NCBI RefSeq assembly: GCF_011769985.2
Contig: NZ_CP039734.2
Coordinates: 620,001-684,000 of the forward strand
From: Sulfurospirillum diekertiae
GTDB taxonomy: Bacteria > Campylobacterota > Campylobacteria > Campylobacterales > Sulfurospirillaceae
Reading direction: 5' to 3'
Length of the DNA: 64,000 nucleotides
The position numbers were made by a program, and so were the translations under genes. The notes under the pieces were generated by a model that did not search any database, was not told the DNA's origin, and saw nothing but the letters and a program-made list of their open reading frames with translations. Below are positions 1 to 8,206 of this stretch, piece by piece. Within the stretch, counting starts at the first letter, position 1. Each line of letters opens with the position of its first letter.

Positions 1-1
1 T

Positions 2-682
2 CCTATGATGGTTGCTAACTTATTGAAAGTCGCTAATTCTCCTTTATATAACTTTAGGCGAGAGATTAAAAGTGTACTACAAGCCGTGAGCCTTTTTGGA
101 ATGTCTACTACACGTTCTTTAGTGACGGATATGTCGATTAAAAAATTGTTACAAGTCGATATGGCACCATATGGTGTTACGCCTGAAGAGTTTGCTGCTA
201 TCTCAGGATTGCAAAGCGCCTTGATGGTTCAGTGGTACAGCAAGATTGATGCAACGAAAGCAGATTTTCTTTTTCTGGCGGCACTTTTGCAAGAGACCGG
301 TAAAATTCTGATTGCCGATGAAATTGTCAAAAATGATGAAATGTATCAATTCCGTTCTGAAATTGAAAATAGTAACAATATCGCTGATGTTGAAAAAATG
401 TTTGTCAGAATGACGAGCAGTGAAGTGGCGGGGCTTATTTTTAAACATTGGAAATTTGAAGATAAAATGGTACACGCGATTGAATACGTTGATGCTCTTG
501 GGGTTGCTCCTTTAGACATTCGCCCTTATGCGGTTGCGCTAAAAGTGGTTAAAACGGCTATCCCTATTAATGCACCACTCAGTGAGCGAAGTATCAACCT
601 TGCTTTGAATATTCTTGAAAAAGAAAAACTTGATAAACAAGCATTTCTTGAGGTTGTGACAAAACTCAAAGAATACTACTAA
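2..682 (+). CDS. HDOD-domain signalling protein, 5' end missing
   Basis: The reading frame is already open at the left edge, so the true start lies outside the window; about 226 C-terminal residues are visible. The visible N-terminus (residues such as ANSPLY followed by an amphipathic helix and the SLFGMSTTRSLV stretch) matches the core of the HDOD domain, a non-catalytic relative of HD phosphohydrolases used in bacterial signalling and regulation. Many HDOD proteins carry an N-terminal EAL or receiver domain, but nothing upstream can be seen here. polA starts 25 bases after the stop, with one TTACATGTAA palindrome in the gap. The family call is fairly safe; the specific role is unknown. Confidence 0.7.
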   Translation, partial: PMMVANLLKVANSPLYNFRREIKSVLQAVSLFGMSTTRSLVTDMSIKKLLQVDMAPYGVTPEEFAAISGLQSALMVQWYSKIDATKADFLFLAALLQETGKILIADEIVKNDEMYQFRSEIENSNNIADVEKMFVRMTSSEVAGLIFKHWKFEDKMVHAIEYVDALGVAPLDIRPYAVALKVVKTAIPINAPLSERSINLALNILEKEKLDKQAFLEVVTKLKEYY

Positions 683-707
683 CTTCTTACATGTAAAAGG
701 TATTTCC

Positions 708-3365
708 GTGAAAATTCTTACAATTATTGATACATTTGGTTTCTTTTTTAGGAACTACTATGCGCTTCCACAACTGCGCAATACTCAAGGTTTTCCTACA
801 GGACTTCTCACAGGATTTGCCAATTTTATTTATGCGATTAAGAATGAGCACGATACCGATTATCTACTGTTTGCGCTCGATAGTAAAGGCAAAAATTTTC
901 GTCATACACTAGACCCTAACTACAAAGCAAACCGTCCCGAAGTCCCCGAAGATTTAAGGCGTCAACTTCCTGTAGCTATCTCTTGGATTGAGAAAATGGG
1001 CTTTAAATGCTATGCGCAAGAGGGGTATGAGGCGGATGATGTCATCGCATCTGCAGTACGTTTTGCGAAAAGCCATGATATTAAAGTGCGTATTGTCACC
1101 CACGATAAAGATTTGTATCAACTCATTGATGATGGCATGGTAGTGATTTATGATCCGATGAAAAAGATGGAGATTGATACGGAAAAATGTTTTGAAAAAT
1201 TTGGTGTTTATCCTAATAAAATTAATGAATATTTAGCGCTCGTGGGTGATGTTGCCGATAATATTCCCGGTGTAAAAGGCATTGGCCCAAAGGGAGCTAA
1301 AAAACTTTTGGATGATTATGGAACAATCGAAAATGTGTATGAAAACCTTGAACGTATAGGGAACCCTCGTGTTCAAGCGATGCTCGAAGAAGGACGTGAA
1401 AAAGCCTTTTTAAGCAAACAACTGGTTCGTCTGGATGATTCGCTTAACATCGCTGATAAGTTCGATGCATTTCATTTTCCTTGCGATAATCCCCTCATCA
1501 ATATAACCGATGAACTTGAAAAGTATGAGCTACGTCATATGCTCTCTCGTGTAAGAAATGAGTCTTTACATGTAAAGTCAAAAGAGGCGCCAAGTAACAG
1601 TTTTAATGCAATTTTATTGGATGATACCAAGATGTTGTTTAACATCATAGAAGGCATTGAAGAAGACGCTATAGTCGCGTTTGATACAGAGACAAATGCA
1701 TTGGATGCATACAATGCAAAGATCGTTGGATTCTCTTTTGCAACTAATACGCATGAGGCATATTATGTGCCTATCGGACATCACTATTTGGGAGTAGGCG
1801 ATCAAATTGCATTAGCCGATGCGAAGAAAGCACTGGAAGCACTTTTTACTCACAAAATTGTTGGACAAAATCTCAAATTTGATTTGGCTGTCATTGAAAA
1901 TAATTTTGGCATTAAAGATGTTGCTATTTATGCGGACACGATGCTTCTTGCATGGCTTCTTAATCCTGAAACCAATGTCGGTCTTGATACGCTCTCCCTT
2001 AGATTTTTTAATCATGCGATGGTTAAGTTCAAAGATGTTGTCCCTAAAGGAGAAAATTTTAGTGCTGTGCCGTTAGAAAAGGCGTGTGAATATGCCAGCG
2101 AAGATGCGTGGATGACCCTTAGGCTTTTTGAGAAACTTCATGAAGTGCTTGACCCAGAATTGTTTGATCTTGCCAAAGAGGTTGAGTTCCCCTTTATTAA
2201 GACACTGATGAAAATGGAAAAAGAGGGCATAAAAATTGATGGTCGTTATTTTGAAGTCCTCTTAAAACGAACAGACCATGCGATCGAAGAACTAAAAGCG
2301 GAAATTTTTAGTTTATGCGATGCGACGTTTAATCTTAATTCAACTCAACAACTCGGAGCCGTTCTGTTTGAACAGTTAGGACTTCCAACGGTTAAAAAGA
2401 CCAAAACAGGTTATAGCACCGATGAAAATGTTTTGAATGAGCTTTTAGACCAACACCCTAGCATTGCCAAAATTTTGGAGTATCGTGAACTTTATAAACT
2501 GCGTTCCACGTACATCGAACCACTGCTTAAACTTTCCAAAGAGTCTCCATTGGGACGTGTGCATACTTCGTTTATACAAACAGGCACCGCAACAGGAAGA
2601 CTCAGCTCTAAAGACCCTAACTTGCAAAATATTCCGGTTAAAACGGAACTTGGGCGCGAAGTACGCGGTGGTTTTGTGGCAAAAGAGGGCTGTAAACTCA
2701 TCGGCATTGATTACTCCCAAATTGAGTTAAGACTTTTGGCACATTTTAGCGGTGATGAAGCGATGATTCATGCCTTTCAATCGGGTAAAGATATTCATAA
2801 AGAGACAGCTTTAAAACTTTTTGGCGAAGCAGAGGCTGTAGCAAAACGGGGTGTGGCTAAAAGTATTAACTTTGGATTGTTGTATGGAATGGGGCCTAAA
2901 CGCCTTTCGGAAACGATTGGTATCTCGACCAAAGAGGCAAAAAGTTATATTGAAAGTTATTTTGCAACCTTTCCAACGATTAAAAATTATCTTTCAGATA
3001 TTGCAGAAGGTGCTAAAAAAGAGGGATACGTGCAGACACTTTTAGGTCGAAAACGTTTTTTTGACTTTGAACATGCTAACGGTATGCAATACGCGGGTTA
3101 CCTTCGTGAAGCGGTCAATACCGTTTTTCAAGGAAGTGCCGCTGATCTCATCAAGCTTTCAATGAATAAAATTATGGCTACACTTGTGGACGATGAGGCA
3201 AAGTTACTGCTTCAAATTCACGATGAATTGATTTTCGAAGTAAAAGAAGAACGGGCAGAAGCGTTTGCCTTGCAGGCTCAAAAAGTTATGGAAGAGGTTT
3301 ATCCTCTTCGTGTTCCACTGAAAGTTTCCATTGCCATAGGTAATAATTGGGGAGAACTCAAATGA
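708..3365 (+). CDS. polA: DNA polymerase I
   Basis: An 885-residue protein with the full three-domain PolA layout. Residues about 1-290 are the 5'-3' flap exonuclease (IDTFGFFFR start, then the helix-hairpin-helix region with GVKGIGPKGAKKLL). Residues about 310-490 are a 3'-5' exonuclease with the DTET metal-binding motif (D326, E328), so proofreading looks intact. Residues about 500-885 are the family A polymerase with DYSQIELR (D668), the O-helix region KSINFGLLYGMG and QIHDELIFEV (about 836-845). It acts in Okazaki fragment maturation and repair synthesis. The start is GTG; no strong ribosome binding site was seen, though AAAAGG lies about 8 bases upstream. The stop overlaps the mntP start as ATGA. 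One palindrome copy is embedded at 1566. Confidence 0.97.
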   Translation: MKILTIIDTFGFFFRNYYALPQLRNTQGFPTGLLTGFANFIYAIKNEHDTDYLLFALDSKGKNFRHTLDPNYKANRPEVPEDLRRQLPVAISWIEKMGFKCYAQEGYEADDVIASAVRFAKSHDIKVRIVTHDKDLYQLIDDGMVVIYDPMKKMEIDTEKCFEKFGVYPNKINEYLALVGDVADNIPGVKGIGPKGAKKLLDDYGTIENVYENLERIGNPRVQAMLEEGREKAFLSKQLVRLDDSLNIADKFDAFHFPCDNPLINITDELEKYELRHMLSRVRNESLHVKSKEAPSNSFNAILLDDTKMLFNIIEGIEEDAIVAFDTETNALDAYNAKIVGFSFATNTHEAYYVPIGHHYLGVGDQIALADAKKALEALFTHKIVGQNLKFDLAVIENNFGIKDVAIYADTMLLAWLLNPETNVGLDTLSLRFFNHAMVKFKDVVPKGENFSAVPLEKACEYASEDAWMTLRLFEKLHEVLDPELFDLAKEVEFPFIKTLMKMEKEGIKIDGRYFEVLLKRTDHAIEELKAEIFSLCDATFNLNSTQQLGAVLFEQLGLPTVKKTKTGYSTDENVLNELLDQHPSIAKILEYRELYKLRSTYIEPLLKLSKESPLGRVHTSFIQTGTATGRLSSKDPNLQNIPVKTELGREVRGGFVAKEGCKLIGIDYSQIELRLLAHFSGDEAMIHAFQSGKDIHKETALKLFGEAEAVAKRGVAKSINFGLLYGMGPKRLSETIGISTKEAKSYIESYFATFPTIKNYLSDIAEGAKKEGYVQTLLGRKRFFDFEHANGMQYAGYLREAVNTVFQGSAADLIKLSMNKIMATLVDDEAKLLLQIHDELIFEVKEERAEAFALQAQKVMEEVYPLRVPLKVSIAIGNNWGELK

Positions 3366-3904
3366 TAGAAGTATTGTTGTTAGCATTTGCTCTTAGCATG
3401 GATGCTTTTGCTGTTTCCATTGGCCTTGGAGCTAAACAAAATGGTCATACCACCAAAGCACTTGCCCTTAAAGCGGGGCTCTTCTTTGGTGTTTTTCAAG
3501 CATTAATGCCTTTGCTTGGGTATCTTGGCGGTAAAGGAGTCTTGGGCTTTGTGAGCCAGTATGCTGCCTATATTGCTTTTGGTCTGTTGCTACTTATAGG
3601 GGCAAAGATGATTTATGAAGGTGTTAATGAAGGCGTTGGTGAAGAGCTCACAAAAATAACCAATAAAATCATGTTAACCTTAGCCATTGCGACGAGTATT
3701 GATGCTATGGCTGCAGGCTTTAGCTTAATGCTTTTAGATCTCAATCCTCTGCTTTCATGTGCTATCATTGGTTTAACAACGTTTGTAGTTAGTTTTCTAG
3801 GCGTTTATGTAGGAAAGCTCAGTGGTACGTGGTTGGAAAGCAAAGCGGAGATTTTTGGAGGGGTTGTTCTGGTTGCAATTGGGTTTAGAATTTTATTTTT
3901 TTAA
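3362..3904 (+). CDS. mntP: Manganese efflux pump MntP
   Basis: A 180-residue polytopic membrane protein of the MntP (DUF204) family, which exports Mn2+ from the cytoplasm. It shows the duplicated half-motifs with membrane-embedded aspartates, ALSMDAFAVSIGLG near the N-terminus and ATSIDAMAAGFSLMLLD in the second half, and about six hydrophobic segments. The ATG at 3362 was chosen because it overlaps the polA stop as ATGA and gives the usual MIEVLLLAFALSMDA start; a longer reading would begin at a non-ATG codon inside polA. The E. coli gene is controlled by MntR and a riboswitch, but here it seems simply coupled to polA. A 10-bp hairpin follows the stop. Confidence 0.92.
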   Translation: MIEVLLLAFALSMDAFAVSIGLGAKQNGHTTKALALKAGLFFGVFQALMPLLGYLGGKGVLGFVSQYAAYIAFGLLLLIGAKMIYEGVNEGVGEELTKITNKIMLTLAIATSIDAMAAGFSLMLLDLNPLLSCAIIGLTTFVVSFLGVYVGKLSGTWLESKAEIFGGVVLVAIGFRILFF

Positions 3905-3907
3905 GAG

Positions 3908-3930
3908 AGAGGCTCATGTAATGAGCCTCT
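3908..3930. terminator. Hairpin between convergent mntP and the outer-membrane protein gene
   Basis: AGAGGCTCAT and ATGAGCCTCT form a perfect 10-bp stem with a GTA loop, just after the mntP stop and before the stop of the converging gene. The T-tract is weak on both sides, so it may terminate or simply protect both transcripts. Confidence 0.55.
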
Positions 3931-3937
3931 GTATGGA

Positions 3938-4561
3938 TTAGAATTTGTAGTTTAATCCGACATAGTATTGAATAATTTTTTCTGCTTCAAGTTTGATATC
4001 AGCCCTATTGATACCATCATTGGCTGAGAAGGTATCTTTAACATCACTAATCATATATCGAACGCCTATCTCTAGCTCTGTATTTTTTGTAACAGAGTAA
4101 AGTAGACCGACTTCTGGGCCATAGTTAAAGCCCTTTGGTTTGTCAAGTGAAAGTTCTTTGGCTCCGTCAACATCCCATTTAGCTTGACTGTAAGAAGCAT
4201 TGACACCAATAAAAGGTGTGAAATCAGATTTATTTTTAAATAAATAGTCATACCCAAGACCAAATGTATATGAGGTTAAATCATCTTTCTTATTTTGATA
4301 TGCCAAGCTGCCATAAATTCTACCAAACTCAAAATATTTTCCCATTTTAAGTGCTTCATAGGTACTATTGATCGTCTCTTTATAAGTACCTTCAGTATTA
4401 AGACCTTGGCTTGGAATATAGGCTGAACCAGAAGTTTTAGTATGCATACTCATACCACCAAACTCACCACCTACAAACCATTCATTACCCATTTCACCTG
4501 CAACTAATGTTGATGAAGTACCAATCATTAATAATGTTGCTACGATCAAACTTTTTTTCAT
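3938..4561 (-). CDS. Small outer-membrane beta-barrel protein
   Basis: A 207-residue protein with a clear Sec signal peptide (MKKSLIVATLLMIGTSSTLVAG, cleavage near residue 22) followed by alternating amphipathic strands (for example YGSLAYQNKKDDLTSYTFGLGYDYLF and FTPFIGVNASYSQAKW) and a C-terminal strand ending in an aromatic residue (YYVGLNYKF). This is the pattern of an OmpA/OmpW-like eight-stranded porin-family barrel. It stands alone with its own promoter region and no partner genes. The substrate or function cannot be read from sequence; in related bacteria such proteins are annotated only as outer membrane beta-barrel proteins. Confidence 0.75.
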   Translation of the reverse strand: MKKSLIVATLLMIGTSSTLVAGEMGNEWFVGGEFGGMSMHTKTSGSAYIPSQGLNTEGTYKETINSTYEALKMGKYFEFGRIYGSLAYQNKKDDLTSYTFGLGYDYLFKNKSDFTPFIGVNASYSQAKWDVDGAKELSLDKPKGFNYGPEVGLLYSVTKNTELEIGVRYMISDVKDTFSANDGINRADIKLEAEKIIQYYVGLNYKF

Positions 4562-4690
4562 AAGAAAACTCCTTTTGTTTTAAATATGCAATTAAAGCAT
4601 ATTGATTAATTAAATTCAAATAGTTATTACTATGTATGATGTAAAATAGTCATATTGAAATGAAAATAAATACATACAAGAGAAATTTTT

Positions 4691-4714
4691 CATTCTGTGA
4701 CGCATTCTGTGACG
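4691..4714. repeat. Perfect tandem duplication of a 12-mer upstream of the XRE gene
   Basis: CATTCTGTGACG occurs twice back to back in the 240-bp divergent spacer between the outer-membrane protein gene and the small XRE regulator. It may be an operator for the adjacent regulator or a simple slippage duplication. Confidence 0.6.
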
Positions 4715-4801
4715 CGAAAGCGATAAAATGAATATAAAGAAATTCAAGTTGCAGGGTATTAAGAAGCTTGAGTTGCTTAAAATATAAAGTATGGTATTAA
4801 A

Positions 4802-5059
4802 ATGACTAAAATTCTAGATCATTATTGTATTGAAAAGTTTCATTACAAAATTGGGAAAAATGTTAAAAGACTACGTGAACGTAAAGGTTATTCGCAGTTA
4901 GCTCTCTCACAAGCGTTAGGGTATAAATCGGTTGGGCTTATTTCACAAGCTGAGATTTATCATAAACAACAACACTTTAATCTAGAACACCTTTTGAAGA
5001 TTGCACATATTTTAGAGTGTCACATTGAAGATTTTTTTCAAGAGAGTGTTGGCGAATAG
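4802..5059 (+). CDS. Small XRE-family helix-turn-helix regulator
   Basis: An 85-residue protein made almost entirely of a Cro/C1-type HTH domain: KNVKRLRERKGYSQLALSQALG contains helices 1-3, with the recognition region following (YKSVGLISQAEIYHK) and LLKIAHILECHIEDFF as the closing helices. It has no sensor or multimerisation domain. The divergent spacer upstream holds a tandem 12-bp repeat that could be its binding site (inference). Its last 22 bases overlap the 3' end of the converging metallopeptidase gene. It could be a solitary remnant of a mobile element, but no other phage or plasmid genes are nearby. Confidence 0.75.
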   Translation: MTKILDHYCIEKFHYKIGKNVKRLRERKGYSQLALSQALGYKSVGLISQAEIYHKQQHFNLEHLLKIAHILECHIEDFFQESVGE

Positions 5060-5652
5060 TTTTTAAGAATTTTCTCGCATGTTTTATACTCAGGCATATG
5101 TTCGGCTACGCATTGCCAGAAGCTTTTTTGATGGTGTTTGTGCTCAATGTGTGAGAGTTCGTGAATGACGATGTAGGTAATGCACTCTAGAGGCAGTTGA
5201 GCGAGGCTGAGGTTAAAGCTTAGTTCATTCGTGTATGAGCAACTTCCCCAACGTTTTTTGGCTTTTCGAAAGCTGATTTTCGTGGGTTTAACGCCCATTA
5301 AAAAACTCCACTCTTCGACGAGTCTTGTCACCAAAGGGATGGTTTTTTCTTTGTAAAATGCATCAGGTGTCTGCTTTACATGTAAAAGAATAGGCTCGCC
5401 CAAATAGAGCACTTTTCCCTCTTCAGTAAAAAGTGATTGTATGGTTGTTCGCTTTTTTGCCGCTTTAACTTTTGTAAAAATCCATGCCGCTTTTTGACTT
5501 ACTAATTCGTGAATATATTCTTTGGATGTGTAGGGTGTTTTGACAATGACCCCTTTGATTGGGTCTATCATAATGTAAAGATGTTTCAGACGGCGATTAA
5601 TGATGATAGAGTAGCAAAGCGTTTCGCCTTGGTACTCTATGAGAGGTTGCAT
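5038..5652 (-). CDS. YgjP-like (DUF45) metal-dependent hydrolase
   Basis: A 204-residue protein of the YgjP/DUF45 family. The zinc-binding gluzincin-type motif HELSHIEHKHHQKSFWQ lies near residue 165, with the family signature RKAKKRWGSCSYTNELSFNLSLAQLP just before it. Members resemble SprT/WSS1-type proteases; the natural substrate is not established. The start lies 3 bases after the dnaJ stop, so the two genes are very probably cotranscribed. One TTACATGTAA copy lies within it at 5376. Its 3' end overlaps the converging XRE gene by 22 bases. Confidence 0.85.
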   Translation of the reverse strand: MQPLIEYQGETLCYSIIINRRLKHLYIMIDPIKGVIVKTPYTSKEYIHELVSQKAAWIFTKVKAAKKRTTIQSLFTEEGKVLYLGEPILLHVKQTPDAFYKEKTIPLVTRLVEEWSFLMGVKPTKISFRKAKKRWGSCSYTNELSFNLSLAQLPLECITYIVIHELSHIEHKHHQKSFWQCVAEHMPEYKTCEKILKNYSPTLS

Positions 5653-5655
5653 CGT

Positions 5656-6792
5656 TTAATTAAACCAGCTTTTTATTTTATCGAAGACACTTTCAAATTT
5701 GTCGTCTTTTGATTTTTTTTCAACGCCAAATTCTTCTTGCAATTGAATGAGTAGCTCTTTTTGCTCTTTAGTAAGCTTTTTAGGGTAGCGAATAGAAATT
5801 TGCGTAATCATGCTTCCTAATTGATGCGTATGGACATTTTTAACACCTTCATGTTTGAAGATAAACTGTTGTTTGTCTTTCGCTCCAAGAGGTAATTCAA
5901 GCTCTGCTTCGCCTCGAATCGTTGGGATTTTGATGGTTTCACCAAGAGCAACTTGCGTAAAAAATACAGGGACTTCGATGTAAATATCATCGTTATGGCG
6001 TACAAAATGCTCATCTTCTTTGACATGCACTAAGATGTAAAGATCGCCTCTTCCTCCGCGCTCATCAATATTACCTTTGCCCGCCACGCGGATTCGGTTG
6101 TTATTGTCAATACCCTCAGGAATGTCAATCGTCACTTTGTCTTCGATTTGCGTAAAGCCTTTGGCATTACAACTTGGGCATGGATTGGTAACAACGCTCC
6201 CTTTTCCATTACAATTTGGGCAGGTTTGTGAAAAGGTCATAAAGCCTTGTCGGTAGAAAACCTGACCTTTGCCTTTACACTCTTTACATGTAGCCTTAGA
6301 CTTATCTTTGCTTCCCGTTCCATCACACGTGTCACAAGGCTTCTTATAGGAGAAAGTCACCTCTTTTTTAGTACCAAAAATGGCTTCATTAAAGGCAAGT
6401 GTTACTTCTGCTTCAAGGTCGAGGTTGTATTTGCGATTTTGCTTTGATCCACCACCGCCAAAACCACCACTGCTTCCAAAGCCTCCACCAAAGACAGATT
6501 CAAAGATGGAGCCAAGATCACCCATAATGTCTTCATAACGCATATCGGAGAAATGGCTAAAGCCTTGAGAATCAAGTCCTGATTTACCGTAGCGATCGTA
6601 CGTAGCACGTTTTTGCTCATCACTTAAGACTTGGTAAGCTTCATTAATCGCTTTAAATTTCTCTTCAGCCTCTTTATCACCCTGATTGCGATCGGGATGG
6701 TATTGCAATGCTAATTTGCGATAGGCTTTTTTAATCTCAGTAGCGTCTGCTGTTTTGGTAATTTCCAATATTTCATAATATTCTAGATCCAC
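5656..6792 (-). CDS. dnaJ: Chaperone DnaJ (Hsp40)
   Basis: A 378-residue type I DnaJ that stimulates the DnaK ATPase in protein folding. The J domain covers residues 1-70 with HPD at 32-34, the Gly/Phe-rich linker covers about 85-118, and the zinc-finger domain has four CxxC repeats at about 153, 169, 191 and 205. The fourth is CPSCNAKG rather than the usual CxxCxGxG. The C-terminal substrate-binding domains complete the protein. It sits divergently from the Spy-like/racRS genes, as dnaJ and racRS do in Campylobacter jejuni. A palindrome copy (6803) lies 10 bases upstream of the start codon, inside the leader. Confidence 0.97.
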   Translation of the reverse strand: MDLEYYEILEITKTADATEIKKAYRKLALQYHPDRNQGDKEAEEKFKAINEAYQVLSDEQKRATYDRYGKSGLDSQGFSHFSDMRYEDIMGDLGSIFESVFGGGFGSSGGFGGGGSKQNRKYNLDLEAEVTLAFNEAIFGTKKEVTFSYKKPCDTCDGTGSKDKSKATCKECKGKGQVFYRQGFMTFSQTCPNCNGKGSVVTNPCPSCNAKGFTQIEDKVTIDIPEGIDNNNRIRVAGKGNIDERGGRGDLYILVHVKEDEHFVRHNDDIYIEVPVFFTQVALGETIKIPTIRGEAELELPLGAKDKQQFIFKHEGVKNVHTHQLGSMITQISIRYPKKLTKEQKELLIQLQEEFGVEKKSKDDKFESVFDKIKSWFN

Positions 6793-6855
6793 TATTATCT
6801 CTTTACATGTAAGTTTTTGAAGATCAAGATTTTAGCAAAAAGTAGTTTAAAATTT

Positions 6856-6913
6856 GGTTGTTAAGGTTGATTAACAAACCATTAAAGGCTCATTAATAGC
6901 ACTCCTGTAAGAT
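6856..6913 (+). promoter_or_regulatory. Probable response-regulator-controlled promoter of the Spy-like gene
   Basis: CATTAA occurs at 6880-6885 and 6891-6896, a direct repeat with an 11-bp period, the geometry bound by tandem OmpR-family regulators. It sits where the -35 region would be relative to TGTAAGAT (-10 at 6908-6913). Just upstream are GGTTG repeats (6856 and 6865) and the inverted repeat GTTAA-N6-TTAAC (6860-6875). The regulator encoded downstream (RacR-like) is the obvious candidate; this is inference. Confidence 0.5.
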
Positions 6914-6942
6914 TTCATCATAAAACTTTTAAGGAGTACACA

Positions 6943-7437
6943 ATGAAAAAGACAATCTTAACACTTGCAACTTTAGTTGCACTAGGAACGACCAGCGCTT
7001 TCGCCTTTGGTGGCGGTAACTGTCAAGGGATGCAATCTGGTATGGGTATGATGCAAGGTGGCGGAATGGGTGGTCAAGGAATGATGATGCAAGGTGGAAG
7101 AGGGGGTATGGCAATGATGGAACAACTTAACCTTACCGATGATCAACGCCATAAATTACATGTTTTGCAAAGTGAAATGAAGTTAGAAATGACTAAATTG
7201 CAAGATCCGAAAATGAGAACAAAAATGCAAGATCTTATGAGCGGTGATAGCTTCAATAAAAAAGAGTTTATCAAACTTCATACCGAAATGTACGAAAAAA
7301 TGTTAGCGCTTCAAGCGGATCATATGGAAAAAGTGTTCAATCTTCTCACAAAAGAACAACGTGCAGAGCTTAAAACGTTGATGGCTCAAAAACCACAAAG
7401 ACCAACCCCAGCACAAACACCCGCTACCAGTAAATAA
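6943..7437 (+). CDS. Met/Gly-rich Spy/CpxP-like periplasmic protein
   Basis: A 164-residue protein with a signal peptide (MKKTILTLATLVALGTTSAFA) and then a striking Gly/Met-rich segment at about residues 22-58 (repeats such as GMGMMQGGGMGGQGMMMQGG). A helical region follows with LNLTDDQRHKLHVLQSEM and a second LTKEQRAELKTLM motif; paired LT-x-EQR motifs are the hallmark of the Spy/CpxP/LTXXQ family of periplasmic chaperones and stress sensors. The Met-rich stretch could bind copper or another soft metal (inference). It lies directly upstream of a two-component system, as cpxP and spy-type genes often do. RBS AAGGAG lies 8 bases before the ATG. Confidence 0.8.
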   Translation: MKKTILTLATLVALGTTSAFAFGGGNCQGMQSGMGMMQGGGMGGQGMMMQGGRGGMAMMEQLNLTDDQRHKLHVLQSEMKLEMTKLQDPKMRTKMQDLMSGDSFNKKEFIKLHTEMYEKMLALQADHMEKVFNLLTKEQRAELKTLMAQKPQRPTPAQTPATSK

Positions 7438-7459
7438 AAGTTCAAATTTTACCTCTATA

Positions 7460-7485
7460 AGACCTCTTCGGAGGTCTTTCTTTTT
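7460..7485 (+). terminator. Rho-independent terminator after the Spy-like gene
   Basis: AGACCTC-TTCG-GAGGTCT forms a 7-bp stem closed by a stable TTCG tetraloop and is followed by TTCTTTTT. It separates the Spy-like gene from the racRS-recR operon. Confidence 0.85.
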
Positions 7486-7504
7486 AAATATCACTCAAAT
7501 TCAG

Positions 7505-7510
7505 TATAAT
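7505..7510 (+). promoter_or_regulatory. -10 box of the racR-racS-recR operon
   Basis: A consensus TATAAT lies 25 bases before the response regulator start codon, downstream of the preceding terminator. No clear -35 hexamer is visible, as is usual for sigma-70 promoters of Campylobacterota. Confidence 0.6.
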
Positions 7511-7534
7511 TATAAAAAACTACAAGGCCATAGA

Positions 7535-8206
7535 ATGATTAATGTCTTGATGATAGAAGATGATACCGAATTCGCCGAAATTTTAAGTGAATATCTTGCG
7601 AAATACAATATTAAAATTACCAATTTTGAAGATCCTTATTTGGGGTTAAGTGCTGGAGTCAAAAAGTATGATTTACTCATTTTGGATTTGACATTGCCTG
7701 GGATGGATGGACTTGAAGTTTGCAAAGAGATTGTTGCGCAATATGACATTCCTATCATTATCTCATCAGCACGCAGCGATATCAGTGATAAAGTCATCGG
7801 CCTTCAAATCGGTGCGGATGATTATTTACCAAAACCGTATGATCCTAAAGAGATGTATGCACGCATTCAAAGCTTGATTCGTCGTTATAAAAAAAGCTCA
7901 ACGTTGGAAGAACAGCAAAGTCATAGTGTTTTCTTGGTCGATGAAAAACGCCATGAAATCTCTTTTAAAGGAGAGGTTCTTAATCTTACTCCCGCAGAAT
8001 ATGAGATACTCTCGTATATGATTCGTCAAAACGGTTTTTCGATCTCGCGTGAACAGTTAGTATATAACTGTAAATCGCTGAAAGATAAAGGCTCTAAAAG
8101 TTTAGATGTCATTATCGGTCGTTTGCGTACTAAAATTGGTGATGATTCTAAAAGCCCTGAGTACATCCACTCCGTACGAGGTATTGGGTACAAGCTTGTC
8201 GGATGA
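7535..8206 (+). CDS. racR: OmpR-family response regulator, RacR-like
   Basis: A 223-residue two-domain regulator. The receiver domain (residues 1-118) has the acidic pair at E8/D9/D10, phosphoacceptor D51 in LILDLTLPGMDG and the conserved lysine in YLPKPYDP. Residues about 128-223 are the winged-helix DNA-binding domain (LTPAEYEILSYM, ending SVRGIGYKL). It overlaps the kinase gene as ATGA. Its position between dnaJ and recR matches racR of Campylobacter jejuni, a regulator of temperature- and respiration-linked genes. The symbol rests on that gene order, recalled rather than aligned. It may control the Spy-like gene just upstream. Confidence 0.85.
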   Translation: MINVLMIEDDTEFAEILSEYLAKYNIKITNFEDPYLGLSAGVKKYDLLILDLTLPGMDGLEVCKEIVAQYDIPIIISSARSDISDKVIGLQIGADDYLPKPYDPKEMYARIQSLIRRYKKSSTLEEQQSHSVFLVDEKRHEISFKGEVLNLTPAEYEILSYMIRQNGFSISREQLVYNCKSLKDKGSKSLDVIIGRLRTKIGDDSKSPEYIHSVRGIGYKLVG

